This document shows positions 34,884 through 44,500 of a DNA stretch of 64,000 nucleotides, one piece after another. The DNA comes from Microbacterium proteolyticum (GTDB lineage Bacteria > Actinomycetota > Actinomycetes > Actinomycetales > Microbacteriaceae). The number at the start of each line of letters is the position of its first letter. Within the stretch, counting starts at the first letter, position 1. The stretch lies in NCBI RefSeq assembly GCF_029639405.1, contig NZ_CP121274.1:1488001-1552000 (forward strand), read 5' to 3'. The notes beneath the pieces were generated by a model. It did no database searches. It was not told the origin of the DNA and saw only the letters and a list, made by a program, of their open reading frames with translations. The translations under genes were made by a program, and so were the position numbers.

Positions 34884-36986
34884 ATGACCGACGCCGCCGT
34901 CCGTCCCACCACGCCCGCCACAAGCACGCGTACCCCCGTCGGGGGTGCGCCGACAGCCGCGCATTCCGCCGCCGAGGCCGCCGAGAACCGCATCGACATC
35001 GAGCAGGTCACCGACCTCCTGCTCGGAACGTGGGCGGACACGCGCCGGGAGGCGCGCGCGATGCTGAAGGATCCGATCTTCTGGCGCGACGACAGCCTCG
35101 CCATGGACGCGCACCGCGAGCGGACCCTCGGCCAGCTGCACGAGCTCGTCGCGCGCAAGGCCGTGCACCGCGCGTTCCCGAAGCGGTTCGGGGGCGAGGA
35201 GAACAACGGCGCGAACATCGCCGGGTTCGAGGAGCTGGTGGCCGCCGACCCCAGCCTGCAGATCAAGTCGGGCGTGCAGTGGGGCCTGTTCGGCTCGGCC
35301 GTGCTGCAGCTCGGAACCCAGAAGCACCACGAGAAGTGGCTGCCCGGCATCATGAGCCTCGACATCCCCGGGGCCTTCGCGATGACCGAGACCGGCCACG
35401 GATCCGACGTCGCCGCCATCGGCACGACGGCCACCTACGACGCCGACACCGAGGAGTTCGTCATCCACACGCCGTTCCGCGGTGCGTGGAAGGACTACCT
35501 CGGTAACGCCGCCTTGCACGGCAAGGCCGCGACCGTGTTCGCCCAGCTCATCACCAACGGCGTGAACCACGGCGTGCACTGCTTCTACGTTCCGCTCCGC
35601 GATGACGAGGGGGCCTTCCTCCCCGGCATCGGCGGCGAGGACGACGGCCTCAAGGGTGGCCTCAACGGCATCGACAACGGACGCCTCCACTTCGACCACG
35701 TGCGCGTCCCCCGTGAGAACCTGTTGAACCGCTACGGCGACGTCGCCGCCGACGGCAGCTACTCGAGCGACATCGCCAGCCCCGGTCGTCGCTTCTTCAC
35801 GATGCTCGGCACCCTCGTCCAGGGACGCGTCTCGCTCGACGGTGCGGCCGCGTGGGCGTCCGCGATCGGCCTCACGATCGCGATCACCTACGGCAACCAG
35901 CGTCGACAGTTCGATTCGGGCAGCGGGACGCCCGAGGTCACCCTGCTCGACTACGGCAAGCACCAGCGCCGCCTCCTGCCGCGCCTGGCGACGACGTACG
36001 CGCAGATCTTCGCGCACGACGAGTTCCTTCAGAAGTTCGACGGCGTCTTCAGCGGACGCCTCGACACGGATGCCGATCGCGAAGACCTCGAGACGCTCGC
36101 CGCCGCGCTGAAGCCCCTGTCGACGTGGCACGCGCTGGACACCCTGCAGGAGTCGCGCGAAGCGTGCGGCGGTCAGGGCTTCCTCTTCGAGAACCGTCTC
36201 GTGGGGCTCCGCGCCGACCTCGACATCTACGTCACTTTCGAGGGCGACAACAACGTCCTCCTGCAGCTCGTCGGCAAGCGCCTGCTCGCCGACTACGCCC
36301 GTCAGTTCAAGGGCAAGGATGCCAAGGCCCTCGCCGCGTTCGCGGTGGGGCAGACCGCGGGCAAGCTCTTCCACGGTGCGGGTCTGCGTCAGCTGGGTCA
36401 GGCCGTGACCGACCGCGGCTCGACGGCCCGCTCGGTGGAGAAGGGACTCCGCGCTCAGCAGCAGCACGAGCTACTCGCCGACCGCGTGCAGCAGATGGTG
36501 GCCGACATCGCGGGGCGGCTGCGCCCGGCATCCAAGCTCTCCCGCGAGGAGGCGGCGGCACTCTTCAACGAGAACCAGGCCGAGCTGATCGAAGCCGCCC
36601 GGGCCCACGGTGAGCTCCTGCAGTGGGAGGCGTTCACCGACGCCGTCAACCGTCTCGGCGACGACGGCTCCCGCCAGGTGCTGACGTGGCTGCGCGACCT
36701 CTTCGGCCTGCAGCTCATCGAGAAGCACCTGGCCTGGTACCTGATCAACGGCCGCCTCTCGACGCAGCGCGCGGCGGCGGTGTCGAGCTACATCGACCGG
36801 CTCTGCGTCCGACTGCGACCGCACGCGCAGGACCTCGTGGACGCGTTCGGTTACGGCCCCGAGCACATCCGCGCCTCGATCGCCACGGGCGTCGAGGACG
36901 ACCGGCAGAACGAGGCGGCGTCGTACTACGCGGCGCTGCGTGCCTCGGGCAACGCCCCGGTGCCGGAGAAGAAGCCCGGCAAGTAG
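34884..36986 (+). CDS. Acyl-CoA dehydrogenase / acyl-CoA oxidase-like flavoprotein
   Basis: 700 residues, the length of the acyl-CoA oxidase group rather than the ~390 of ordinary dehydrogenases. FAD-binding and substrate region AFAMTETGHGSDVAAIGTTA; the C-terminal half has LQESREACGGQGF and VTFEGDNNVLLQLVGKRLL, characteristic of oxidases. It likely introduces the first double bond in fatty acyl-CoA beta-oxidation, passing electrons to O2 or a flavoprotein. ATG 34884 has aaagg seven to eight nt upstream. A promoter and an operator-like dyad precede it; it stands alone in transcription. Confidence 0.88.
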   Translation: MTDAAVRPTTPATSTRTPVGGAPTAAHSAAEAAENRIDIEQVTDLLLGTWADTRREARAMLKDPIFWRDDSLAMDAHRERTLGQLHELVARKAVHRAFPKRFGGEENNGANIAGFEELVAADPSLQIKSGVQWGLFGSAVLQLGTQKHHEKWLPGIMSLDIPGAFAMTETGHGSDVAAIGTTATYDADTEEFVIHTPFRGAWKDYLGNAALHGKAATVFAQLITNGVNHGVHCFYVPLRDDEGAFLPGIGGEDDGLKGGLNGIDNGRLHFDHVRVPRENLLNRYGDVAADGSYSSDIASPGRRFFTMLGTLVQGRVSLDGAAAWASAIGLTIAITYGNQRRQFDSGSGTPEVTLLDYGKHQRRLLPRLATTYAQIFAHDEFLQKFDGVFSGRLDTDADREDLETLAAALKPLSTWHALDTLQESREACGGQGFLFENRLVGLRADLDIYVTFEGDNNVLLQLVGKRLLADYARQFKGKDAKALAAFAVGQTAGKLFHGAGLRQLGQAVTDRGSTARSVEKGLRAQQQHELLADRVQQMVADIAGRLRPASKLSREEAAALFNENQAELIEAARAHGELLQWEAFTDAVNRLGDDGSRQVLTWLRDLFGLQLIEKHLAWYLINGRLSTQRAAAVSSYIDRLCVRLRPHAQDLVDAFGYGPEHIRASIATGVEDDRQNEAASYYAALRASGNAPVPEKKPGK

Positions 36987-36993
36987 GCGCACG

Positions 36994-37032
36994 GACGGAG
37001 GGCGGTGGTCGCGAGGACCGCCGCCCTCCGTC
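36994..37032. terminator. Bidirectional terminator
   Basis: 17-bp stem with one mismatch (gacggagggcggtggtc / gaccgccgccctccgtc) and a 5-nt loop, between the convergent oxidase and small membrane protein genes. Confidence 0.75.
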
Positions 37033-37035
37033 GTG

Positions 37036-37236
37036 TCAGCTGCGGCGCAGCAGCACCAGTCGCACGAGGGCGAGCGCGGCGATGAGCGCGCCCGCGACGA
37101 GCAGGACGATCGCGAACCAGAGCGGTCCGTTCACGCCGATGGTGACGATGCCGATCACGATCATGACGAGCGCAAGGACCAGGCCGAGGACGAGCGAAAC
37201 GCGTGTCCGGCGGGGACCGAGGGGAACGGTGTGCAT
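37036..37236 (-). CDS. Small two-helix membrane protein
   Basis: 66 residues with two membrane helices (LVLGLVLALVMIVIGIVTIG and WFAIVLLVAGALIAALALV) flanked by Arg. No family recognised; similar small proteins are common in actinobacteria. Supported by a clean ATG, compact length and its own terminator. Confidence 0.6.
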   Translation of the reverse strand: MHTVPLGPRRTRVSLVLGLVLALVMIVIGIVTIGVNGPLWFAIVLLVAGALIAALALVRLVLLRRS

Positions 37237-37318
37237 GCCCGGGAAGGTAGCGGTCAGCTGACCGCGGGGCCAGGGCTTGCGCCCGGCCCGTGTCCGACCC
37301 CCGGCCTACGCTGAGAGC

Positions 37319-37891
37319 ATGAGCGACCTCATCATCGACGCCGACGGCGTCGCCCGGTGCGCGTGGGCCGGCGACGACACCGAGTACCGGCGCTACCACG
37401 ACGAGGAGTGGGGCACCGAGTTGCGGGGCGACCGGCCGCTGTTCGAGAAGATGAGCCTCGAGGGCTTCCAGGCGGGTCTGTCGTGGATCACGATCCTGCG
37501 CAAGCGGCCGCGCTTCCGCGAGGTGTTCCACGGGTTCGAGCCGTCGATCGTCGCCGCGTTCGGGCCCGACGACGTCGATCGCCTGCTTCAGGATGCCGGG
37601 ATCATCCGCCACCGCGGCAAGATCGAGGCCGTGATCGGCAACGCCGCCCTCGTCGCGGGCATGGACACCGGCGAGCTCGACGCCCTGCTGTGGTCGTTCG
37701 CTCCCGCCGCGCACACGCCTCCGTCATCGTTCGCCGAGGTTCCAGCCGTGACGCCTGAGTCCGAGGCGATGAGCAAAGAGCTGCGGCGCCGCGGGTTCCG
37801 CTTCGTCGGACCCACCACCATGTACGCGTTGATGCAGTCCTCGGGAATGGTCGACGATCACGTCGCGGGCTGCTGGCGAGCGGCGGCTTGA
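37319..37891 (+). CDS. tag: DNA-3-methyladenine glycosylase I
   Basis: 190 residues. Removes 3-methyladenine from alkylated DNA. Family landmarks: RCAWAGDDTEYRRYHDEEWG at the N-terminus, a glycosylase helix region LSWITILRKRPRFREVF, and VGPTTMYALMQSSGMVDDH near the C-terminus with the zinc-linked His/Cys (DHVAGC). ATG 37319 lies 6 nt after TACGCT and has no ribosome site, so a leaderless transcript is likely. Confidence 0.92.
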   Translation: MSDLIIDADGVARCAWAGDDTEYRRYHDEEWGTELRGDRPLFEKMSLEGFQAGLSWITILRKRPRFREVFHGFEPSIVAAFGPDDVDRLLQDAGIIRHRGKIEAVIGNAALVAGMDTGELDALLWSFAPAAHTPPSSFAEVPAVTPESEAMSKELRRRGFRFVGPTTMYALMQSSGMVDDHVAGCWRAAA

Positions 37892-38076
37892 CCGCACCCG
37901 CTAGACTGGATCCCGGAGCTCTCGCTCCCAGCGTCGTCGAACGCACCGGCCCCCTTCCCGCGGGCCTTTGACCTTCACGGCGAACGGATGCGCCACCCGG
38001 CGCCTTCGCCCATTGCAGCCGCAGCATCGCGGCATCCCGAACCGCCGTGCGTGCGTGCGCGCCGGCAGGAGACTTC

Positions 38077-39618
38077 ATGACGTCCCAGAACTTCACCGAC
38101 CTCGGCGTGCCCGCGCCGCTCATCGCCGTGCTCGCCGAGCAGGGCAAGAACGAGCCCTTCCCGATCCAGGCCGACACCCTGCCCGACACCCTCGCCGGGC
38201 GCGACGTGCTCGGCCGCGGCAAGACCGGCTCCGGCAAGACCCTCGCGTTCTCCCTGCCCCTCGTGGCGCGTCTGGCCGCGAAGAGCGACCGCCGCCGCGG
38301 TCGCAAGCCCCGCGCTCTCGTGCTCGCCCCCACCCGTGAGCTCGCCAACCAGATCGACGAGGTCATCAAGCCCCTCGCCGCGGCCTACGACCTCGTCACC
38401 ACCACCGTCTACGGCGGCGTGAACCAGAAGCGTCAGGTCGACGCCCTGCGCGCCGGTGTCGACATCCTCGTCGCGTGCCCCGGCCGCCTCGAAGACCTCA
38501 TCGGGCAGGGCTTCGCCGACCTCGGCGACGTCGAGATCACCGTCCTCGACGAGGCCGACCACATGGCCGACCTCGGCTTCCTCCCCGGCGTCACGCGTCT
38601 GCTGGCGCGCACGCCCGCCGACGGCCAGCGCCTGCTGTTCTCGGCGACTCTCGACAACGGCGTGGACAAGCTCGTCAAGCGCTTCCTCCGCAACGAGGTC
38701 CTGCACTCCGTCGACGAGGCCCACTCGCACGTCGCCGCGATGACCCACCACGTGTTCGTCCCGGCCGACGCGGATGCCAAGAAGAAGCTCGTCGAGACCC
38801 TCGCCTCCGGCACGGCTCGCCGCATCCTCTTCATGCGCACCAAGCACCAGGCCAAGAAGCTCGCGAAGGCGCTCACCGCCGCCGGCATCCCGACGGTGGA
38901 CCTGCACGGCAACCTGTCGCAGCCCGCCCGCGACCGCAACCTCGCGGCCTTCGGCGAAGGCCGGGCGAAGGTCCTCGTCGCGACCGACGTCGCCGCTCGC
39001 GGTGTGCACGTCGACGGCGTCGAGCTCGTCGTCCACGTCGACCCGCCCGTCGAGCACAAGGCGTACCTGCACCGCTCCGGTCGCACCGCCCGCGCCGGTT
39101 CGGCCGGCGACGTCGTGACGATCATGCTGCCCGAGCAGCGTCGCGACACCCTCGACATCCTGCGCAAGGCCAAGATCGACGTCACCCCGCAGCCGGTCAC
39201 CTCGGCCTCGCCCGAGGTCGTCGCGCTCGTCGGCGAGGTCGCGCCGTACGTCAAGCCCGAGCCGATCGTCGCGCAGCCCCAGGGCGGCGGACGTTCGCAG
39301 GGCGCCAACGCCCAGCGCAAGCGCGCGGCCCGCGGTCAGGGGTCCTCGGACGCCGCTCCCCGCGTGTCCGCCCCGGGCGAGGGCCGTCGTCGTCGCGGTC
39401 GCGGTGCGGGTCAGGCGGCCCCCGCGGCCGACGCGGCGCAGCCCGCTCGTCAGGGCCAGCGTTCGGGTGCCGGCCGCGGCCAGGGTGCCGGCGGCAACGC
39501 CCGCACGGGTGGCAACGCCGGTCGTCCGCAGAGCGCCGGGCGGTCGGCATCCGGCGCCCCCACGACGGGCATGGTCGTCGGGCGCAGCGCCCGCACCAAC
39601 CGTCGCGCCCAGGGCTGA
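38077..39618 (+). CDS. DEAD-box RNA helicase with basic Gly/Ala-rich tail
   Basis: 513 residues. Core motifs: FPIQ, TGSGKT, PTREL, DEAD, SAT, HRSGRTARAG. The last ~100 residues are a disordered tail rich in Gly, Arg, Ala and Gln, likely for RNA binding or assembly. Paralogous to the helicase at 2-1675, which instead carries its disordered tail at the N-terminus. ATG 38077 has aggag five nt upstream. The 185 bp upstream hold no gene; a TAGACT hexamer near 37902 could start a long leader, as seen for cold-inducible helicases. Confidence 0.9.
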   Translation: MTSQNFTDLGVPAPLIAVLAEQGKNEPFPIQADTLPDTLAGRDVLGRGKTGSGKTLAFSLPLVARLAAKSDRRRGRKPRALVLAPTRELANQIDEVIKPLAAAYDLVTTTVYGGVNQKRQVDALRAGVDILVACPGRLEDLIGQGFADLGDVEITVLDEADHMADLGFLPGVTRLLARTPADGQRLLFSATLDNGVDKLVKRFLRNEVLHSVDEAHSHVAAMTHHVFVPADADAKKKLVETLASGTARRILFMRTKHQAKKLAKALTAAGIPTVDLHGNLSQPARDRNLAAFGEGRAKVLVATDVAARGVHVDGVELVVHVDPPVEHKAYLHRSGRTARAGSAGDVVTIMLPEQRRDTLDILRKAKIDVTPQPVTSASPEVVALVGEVAPYVKPEPIVAQPQGGGRSQGANAQRKRAARGQGSSDAAPRVSAPGEGRRRRGRGAGQAAPAADAAQPARQGQRSGAGRGQGAGGNARTGGNAGRPQSAGRSASGAPTTGMVVGRSARTNRRAQG

Positions 39619-39630
39619 CCCGCTCTTCTC

Positions 39631-39662
39631 GTCGCCCCCGCGGATCCGTCCGCGGGGGCGAC
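39631..39662 (+). terminator. Rho-independent terminator after the helicase
   Basis: 14-bp perfect stem (gtcgcccccgcgga / tccgcgggggcgac) with a 4-nt loop, 12 bp after the stop, followed by gtcgttctt. Confidence 0.75.
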
Positions 39663-39743
39663 GTCGTTCTTGGGGCGCGGGCGCGGTCGCGCATGTCGGA
39701 GGCCTCGGGCACACTGAGGGGCGACCCAGCCGAGGAGGCCGCC

Positions 39744-42089
39744 ATGCCCGATGCCCCCGCCGACGCTCACGGCGTCATCCGCGTGCGCGGTGCGCGCGAG
39801 AACAACCTGAAGAACATCGACGTCGATGTGCCGAAGCGGCGCCTGACGGTGTTCACGGGCGTGAGCGGTTCGGGCAAGTCGTCGCTGGTGTTCGGCACGA
39901 TCGCCGCCGAGTCGCAGCGGTTGATCAACGACACCTACCCGACGTTCGTCCAGCAGTTCATGGGGCAGCCCGCGCGGCCCGAGGTCGATGCGCTCGAGAA
40001 CCTCAGCGCGACGATCCGCGTCGACCAGGAGCGCATGGCGCCCAATTCCCGCTCGACCGTCGGCACGGCGACCGACGTGCACGCGATGCTGCGCGTGCTC
40101 TTCAGCCGGCTCGGGCAGCCCCACGTCGGGTCGTCGCAGGCGTTCTCCTTCAACGTCCCGTCCCTCTCCGGCGCGGGAGCAGTAACGATCGCGACCGGAG
40201 CCCGCAAGGGGCAGAGGGAGCGGCGGTCGTTCGAGATCACCGGCGGCATGTGTCCGGACTGCGAGGGACTCGGGCAGGTGAGCGACATCGACGTCTCGCA
40301 GCTCGTCGACGAGTCGCTCTCGCTCAACGACGGCGCGATCCTCGTGCCCGGCTACACCGCCGACGGCTGGATGGTGCGGATCTTCGCCGAGGCGGGCTTC
40401 TTCGACGGTGACACCCCCGTGCGCGACTTCACCCCGGAGCAGCGGCAGACCTTCCTCTACGGCGAGCAGCGGAAGGTGCGGATCGCCAGCTCGAACATGA
40501 CCTACGAGGGTCTCGTCCCGAAGATCACGAAGAGCATGCTGCAGAAGGACCGCGACGGGCTGCAGCCGCACATCCGCGCCTTCGTCGACCGAGCGGTGAC
40601 CTTCGTGCCGTGCCCGGCATGCGACGGGACGCGCCTCAACGAGGGCGCCCGCTCGTCGCGCATCGACGGGATCAACATCGCGGATGCCGCGGCGATGCAG
40701 ATCACCGACCTCGCCGCCTGGGTGCGCACCATCGACGACCCGTCCGTCGCGCCCATCGTGGACGGACTCCGCGACACGCTCGACGCCTTCGTCCACATCG
40801 GGCTCGGATACCTCTCCCTCGACCGCGCCAGCGGCACGCTCTCGGGGGGCGAGGCGCAGCGCACGAAGATGATCCGTCACCTCGGCTCGAGCCTGACCGA
40901 CATCACGTACGTGTTCGACGAGCCGACCGCGGGCCTGCACCCGCACGACATCCAGCGGATGAACGACACCCTGCGCCAGCTGCGCGACAAGGGCAACACC
41001 GTGCTCGTCGTCGAGCACAAGCCCGAGGTCATCGAGATCGCCGACCATGTCGTCGACCTCGGGCCCCGCGCCGGTCGCGACGGCGGGACGATCCAGTACG
41101 AGGGCGATGTCGCCGGACTGCGCGGTTCCGACACGCTGACCGGCCGCTTCCTCGATCACCGCGCGCGACTGAGGCCTTCGGTCCGGGAGCGCACCGGCGC
41201 GCTGCCGATCCGCGGGGCGACCCAGCACAACCTCAAGAACGTCGACGTCGACGTCCCGCTCGGCATCCTGACCGTCGTGACCGGGGTCGCCGGTTCGGGC
41301 AAGTCGTCTCTCATCCACGGCAACCTTCCGGCCTTCGACGACGTCGTCGTCGTCGACCAGTCGCCCATCAAGGGATCCCGGCGAAGCAGCCCCGCGACCT
41401 ACACCGGCATCCTCGATGCCGTGCGCACGGCCTTCGCGAAGGCGAACGGCGTCAAGCCAGCGCTGTTCAGCGCGAACTCCGAGGGTGCGTGTCCCGCGTG
41501 CAACGGGCTGGGCGTGATCGTCACGCAACTCGGCTTCCAGTCCACGGTCGAGACGGCCTGCGAACTCTGCGGGGGCACGGGCTTCGCGGACGAGGTGCTC
41601 GAGTACACCCTCGACGGCAGGAACATCGCCGAGGTGCTGCAGATGTCGATCGCCGAGGCGTCCGCGTTCCTCACGACGGGGCCCGCGGTCGCGGTGCTGG
41701 GTCGGCTGGTCGACGTGGGCCTCGGGTACATCACGCTCGGACAGTCGCTCAACACCCTGTCCGGCGGTGAGCGCCAGCGCCTGAAGCTGGCGATCTCGAT
41801 GGCCAAGAAGGGGGCCGTGTACGTGCTCGACGAACCGACGACGGGCCTGCACCTCGCCGACGTCGACACCCTGCTGGCCCTCCTGGATTCCCTCGTGGAT
41901 GCCGGCAACACCGTCGTCGTGATCGAGCATCACCAGGCGGTCATGGCGCACGCCGATTGGATCATCGACATCGGCCCGGGCGCGGGACGTGACGGCGGAT
42001 CGATCGTGTTCGAGGGGGTTCCCGCCGACCTCGTGGCCGGCCGGTCCACCCTCACGGGCGAGCACCTCGCGCGCTACGTCGGATCCTGA
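39744..42089 (+). CDS. UvrA-like ATPase (UvrA paralogue without UvrB-binding domain)
   Basis: 781 residues against about 950 for UvrA. Two ABC-type ATPase halves: Walker A GVSGSGKSS near 34-42 and GVAGSGKSS near 513-521, signatures TLSGGEAQR and TLSGGERQR, and four CxxC pairs (CPDCEGLG, CPACDG, CPACNG, CELCGG) for zinc modules. The missing stretch corresponds to the UvrB-interaction insertion, which places it in the UvrA2/DrrC group tied to DNA-damage or drug tolerance. ATG 39744 has gaggagg five nt upstream. Confidence 0.88.
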   Translation: MPDAPADAHGVIRVRGARENNLKNIDVDVPKRRLTVFTGVSGSGKSSLVFGTIAAESQRLINDTYPTFVQQFMGQPARPEVDALENLSATIRVDQERMAPNSRSTVGTATDVHAMLRVLFSRLGQPHVGSSQAFSFNVPSLSGAGAVTIATGARKGQRERRSFEITGGMCPDCEGLGQVSDIDVSQLVDESLSLNDGAILVPGYTADGWMVRIFAEAGFFDGDTPVRDFTPEQRQTFLYGEQRKVRIASSNMTYEGLVPKITKSMLQKDRDGLQPHIRAFVDRAVTFVPCPACDGTRLNEGARSSRIDGINIADAAAMQITDLAAWVRTIDDPSVAPIVDGLRDTLDAFVHIGLGYLSLDRASGTLSGGEAQRTKMIRHLGSSLTDITYVFDEPTAGLHPHDIQRMNDTLRQLRDKGNTVLVVEHKPEVIEIADHVVDLGPRAGRDGGTIQYEGDVAGLRGSDTLTGRFLDHRARLRPSVRERTGALPIRGATQHNLKNVDVDVPLGILTVVTGVAGSGKSSLIHGNLPAFDDVVVVDQSPIKGSRRSSPATYTGILDAVRTAFAKANGVKPALFSANSEGACPACNGLGVIVTQLGFQSTVETACELCGGTGFADEVLEYTLDGRNIAEVLQMSIAEASAFLTTGPAVAVLGRLVDVGLGYITLGQSLNTLSGGERQRLKLAISMAKKGAVYVLDEPTTGLHLADVDTLLALLDSLVDAGNTVVVIEHHQAVMAHADWIIDIGPGAGRDGGSIVFEGVPADLVAGRSTLTGEHLARYVGS

Positions 42090-42144
42090 CCGACGCCCTC
42101 GAACGGTGGGGGGGCCGCGGGACGGGGCGCTCCGGCGGCGACGC

Positions 42145-42618
42145 TCAGGCCGGGGGAGTCACCGTCGCGGTGTGCAGGTGGCGGTCACCGTGGGCGAGCA
42201 CCTTCACGATGACCCCGCGCTGGCGCAGCTCGGCCACGGCGCGCGAGGCGTCGGCGCGCGACACCCCGAGGGCTTCGAGGGTCGTGACGACCAGGACGTC
42301 GCCGCGCGTCAGGGTGCCGAAGAAGCGATCGAGACGGGCCGCCCAGTCCTCGAGGGTCTCGGGCGCCGGGTGGCGGAACCCCTCGATGGGCACGCCGAAC
42401 CGGGTCAGATCGTCGCGCTGCTGCACGACGGAGGGAAGGCCGTCGCGCGAGACGACGAGTCCGACCAGGCGCGACCCGGCGGGACGAGCCCGCCACCACG
42501 CGCCGTCGCCCTGCATCTCGGTGAAGCACTGCGGGCAGTCGGCTGCGGTGTGCGCGACGGGGACGGCGGCGCTCGTGGCGTCCGCCGATGACGTCGGCGT
42601 CGGGATCGGATCGCTCAT
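42145..42618 (-). CDS. Resolvase-like protein with degenerate catalytic residues
   Basis: 157 residues. After a Ser/Thr/Pro-rich leader and a CPQC pair, residues ~55-145 follow a serine recombinase catalytic-domain pattern: LVVSRDGLPSVVQQRDDL, RLDRFFGTLTRGDVLVV, then TLEALGVS where active enzymes have LDRLGRS, then AELRQRGVIVKVL. The conserved active-site Arg residues are replaced, and no DNA-binding domain follows. It is probably domesticated. ATG 42618 has ggagg five nt upstream. Confidence 0.65.
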   Translation of the reverse strand: MSDPIPTPTSSADATSAAVPVAHTAADCPQCFTEMQGDGAWWRARPAGSRLVGLVVSRDGLPSVVQQRDDLTRFGVPIEGFRHPAPETLEDWAARLDRFFGTLTRGDVLVVTTLEALGVSRADASRAVAELRQRGVIVKVLAHGDRHLHTATVTPPA

Positions 42619-42709
42619 GGGCACCTCCACGTCCATTGTGCCGCACGCCGCGGCTCGCGACCGTCTCGTCCCGCGACCGTCTCGGCGGGACGGCGGGACG
42701 GCGGGACGC

Positions 42710-44455
42710 CTAGTCGTCGCCGTCGATGCGCAGCTCGAGGCTCAACTGGTCGGCGTCGAGTTCGGCCAGCGCATGACGGAGCGCCGCGGTGCTGTACCGC
42801 CCGTCGTGGCTGATGCGGTTCAGCTCCTGGCGCATCGCGTCGATCGAGGCGAGTCGCAGCTCCAGCAGGTCGCGCGCCCGCGTGGTGACGTCGTCGTCCG
42901 GCGGGCGGGTCAGCCGCGCCCCGGCCTGCTCGATGAGATCCGCGGGGAACGCCTCGCCGTTGCGGCGGGCGAGGGTACCCGACGTGACCGCGGCGACCGC
43001 GGCCTGTCGCAGCTCGGCATCCAGGGCGTGCTGTTCTTCGCGCGTGGGTCCTTCTCCGCCGCCCTCCGACAGTCCGACCGCGCGGACGACGGCCGTCAGC
43101 GTCAGCCCCTGCAGCAGCAGGCTGAACAGGGCCACGAGGAACGCGACGAAGATGAGCAGCGGGCGGTCCGACACGCCCTCGCTGGGCAGGGTCTGCGCGG
43201 CGGCGAGGGTGACGACGCCGCGCATCCCCGCCCACACGACGATGACGCCGTGGCGCCAACCGAGGGGGCTGTCGCGGTAGTAGTCGAGGTCGGCCGTGGT
43301 GCGGGCGAGCCGTCGGCGCATCCACGAGAATCGGCGTTCGGCGCGCTCGGGATCGGTTCCGCGGCGGCCGAACGTCTCGGGGTCGGAGCGATAGGCCTCT
43401 TGAAGCTGGTCGACCCGCTCCCCGATGCGTTCGGCGCGCTCGCGGTACCGGGAGTGCCCGCGGCTGCGTCGACCCTGCAGCCAGATCAGACCGGCGACGT
43501 ACAGCGCTCGCACGCCGAGGGCGATACCGAGCGCCGAGAGCGCGAGCCACGTGCCGTACCAGAGCCCCTCGTGCTCCCGGAGGTTCGCGCCGACGATGTC
43601 CTTCAGCTCCAGGCCGAAGACGAGGAAGACGCCGCCCTCGAGGATGAGCTCGATGGTGCGCCAGTTGACGCGGTCGCTGACACGCTGCTCCGGGGTGAAG
43701 CGCCGGGCGGCGCCCTGACCCGTGACGATGCCCGCGACCACGGCGGCGACGAGTCCCGAGCCGCCGAGGTGCTCGGTCGGGAGGTACGCGATGAACGGAA
43801 CGGTGAAGCTCAGCGCCGTGTTGGCCGCCGGATTGGTCACCCGCTCACGGATCCGCAGATTGCCCCACCCGACGAGCGCCCCCAGCGCGAGCGCCAGCAG
43901 CACGCCCCAGGCGAAGTTCGCGACGGCGTCGGCGAACGCGAATCCGGATGCCACGGCCGCCACCGCCGTGCGCAGGAGCACGAGCGCGGTCGCGTCGTTC
44001 AGCAGGCTCTCGCCCTCGAGCAGCGTGACCACGCGCGGAGCGATGCCCAGGCGCTTGGCGATGGAGGTGGCCACGGCATCCGTCGGGCTCAGGATCGCGC
44101 CCAACGCCACGCCGAGCGCGAGCCCCATGCCGGGGATGACCGCCCAGAAGAACAGGCCGAGTCCGAGCGCGCTCAGCACGACCAGCAGCACCGACAGCCC
44201 GGCGATGGGTGCGAAATCGCGGCGGAACTCGATCGCCGGGAGCTGCACGGCCGCCGAATAGAGCAGCGGGGGGAGCACGCCGATGAGGATCACCTCGGGC
44301 GGGACGGCGAACGCCGGCACGAACGGCAGCAGGCTCACCCCGAGCCCGATGGCCATGAGGACCAGGGGACCGGCGACGTTGAATCGCGGCGCGATCACGG
44401 TGACGAGGGAGATCACCACGATCCCGCCGACGATGATGAGGAGGGGGTCGACCAC
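42710..44455 (-). CDS. Na+/H+ antiporter, CPA1/NhaP type
   Basis: 581 residues. About twelve helices in the first 430 residues, with the ion-binding motif SPTDAVATS and GESLLNDATALV, then VVWAGMRGVVTLAAA. A hydrophilic loop (~310-385) and a 120-residue cytoplasmic tail follow. Exchanges cytoplasmic Na+ for protons. GTG 44455 has ggagc very close upstream; a true ribosome site is not obvious. It lies 45 bp after kynureninase on the same strand. Confidence 0.88.
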   Translation of the reverse strand: MVDPLLIIVGGIVVISLVTVIAPRFNVAGPLVLMAIGLGVSLLPFVPAFAVPPEVILIGVLPPLLYSAAVQLPAIEFRRDFAPIAGLSVLLVVLSALGLGLFFWAVIPGMGLALGVALGAILSPTDAVATSIAKRLGIAPRVVTLLEGESLLNDATALVLLRTAVAAVASGFAFADAVANFAWGVLLALALGALVGWGNLRIRERVTNPAANTALSFTVPFIAYLPTEHLGGSGLVAAVVAGIVTGQGAARRFTPEQRVSDRVNWRTIELILEGGVFLVFGLELKDIVGANLREHEGLWYGTWLALSALGIALGVRALYVAGLIWLQGRRSRGHSRYRERAERIGERVDQLQEAYRSDPETFGRRGTDPERAERRFSWMRRRLARTTADLDYYRDSPLGWRHGVIVVWAGMRGVVTLAAAQTLPSEGVSDRPLLIFVAFLVALFSLLLQGLTLTAVVRAVGLSEGGGEGPTREEQHALDAELRQAAVAAVTSGTLARRNGEAFPADLIEQAGARLTRPPDDDVTTRARDLLELRLASIDAMRQELNRISHDGRYSTAALRHALAELDADQLSLELRIDGDD

Positions 44456-44500
44456 GCTCCGAGGCTAGCGCCGCCACCTTGTCGGTGACGACGTCACGCC

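Noticed and set aside
37892..38076. Riboswitch or cold-shock element before the second helicase
   Set aside because: The 185-bp leader could fold, but I see no conserved riboswitch core and cannot compute folding, so I do not list it.
38475..39743. Extension of the UvrA-like frame by 423 codons upstream
   Set aside because: The region codes for the DEAD-box helicase in another frame and contains its terminator; ATG 39744 has a strong ribosome site.
42145..42618. Resolvase-like gene as evidence of a transposon or integron
   Set aside because: No terminal repeats, no transposase, no DNA-binding domain, and the catalytic residues are lost.
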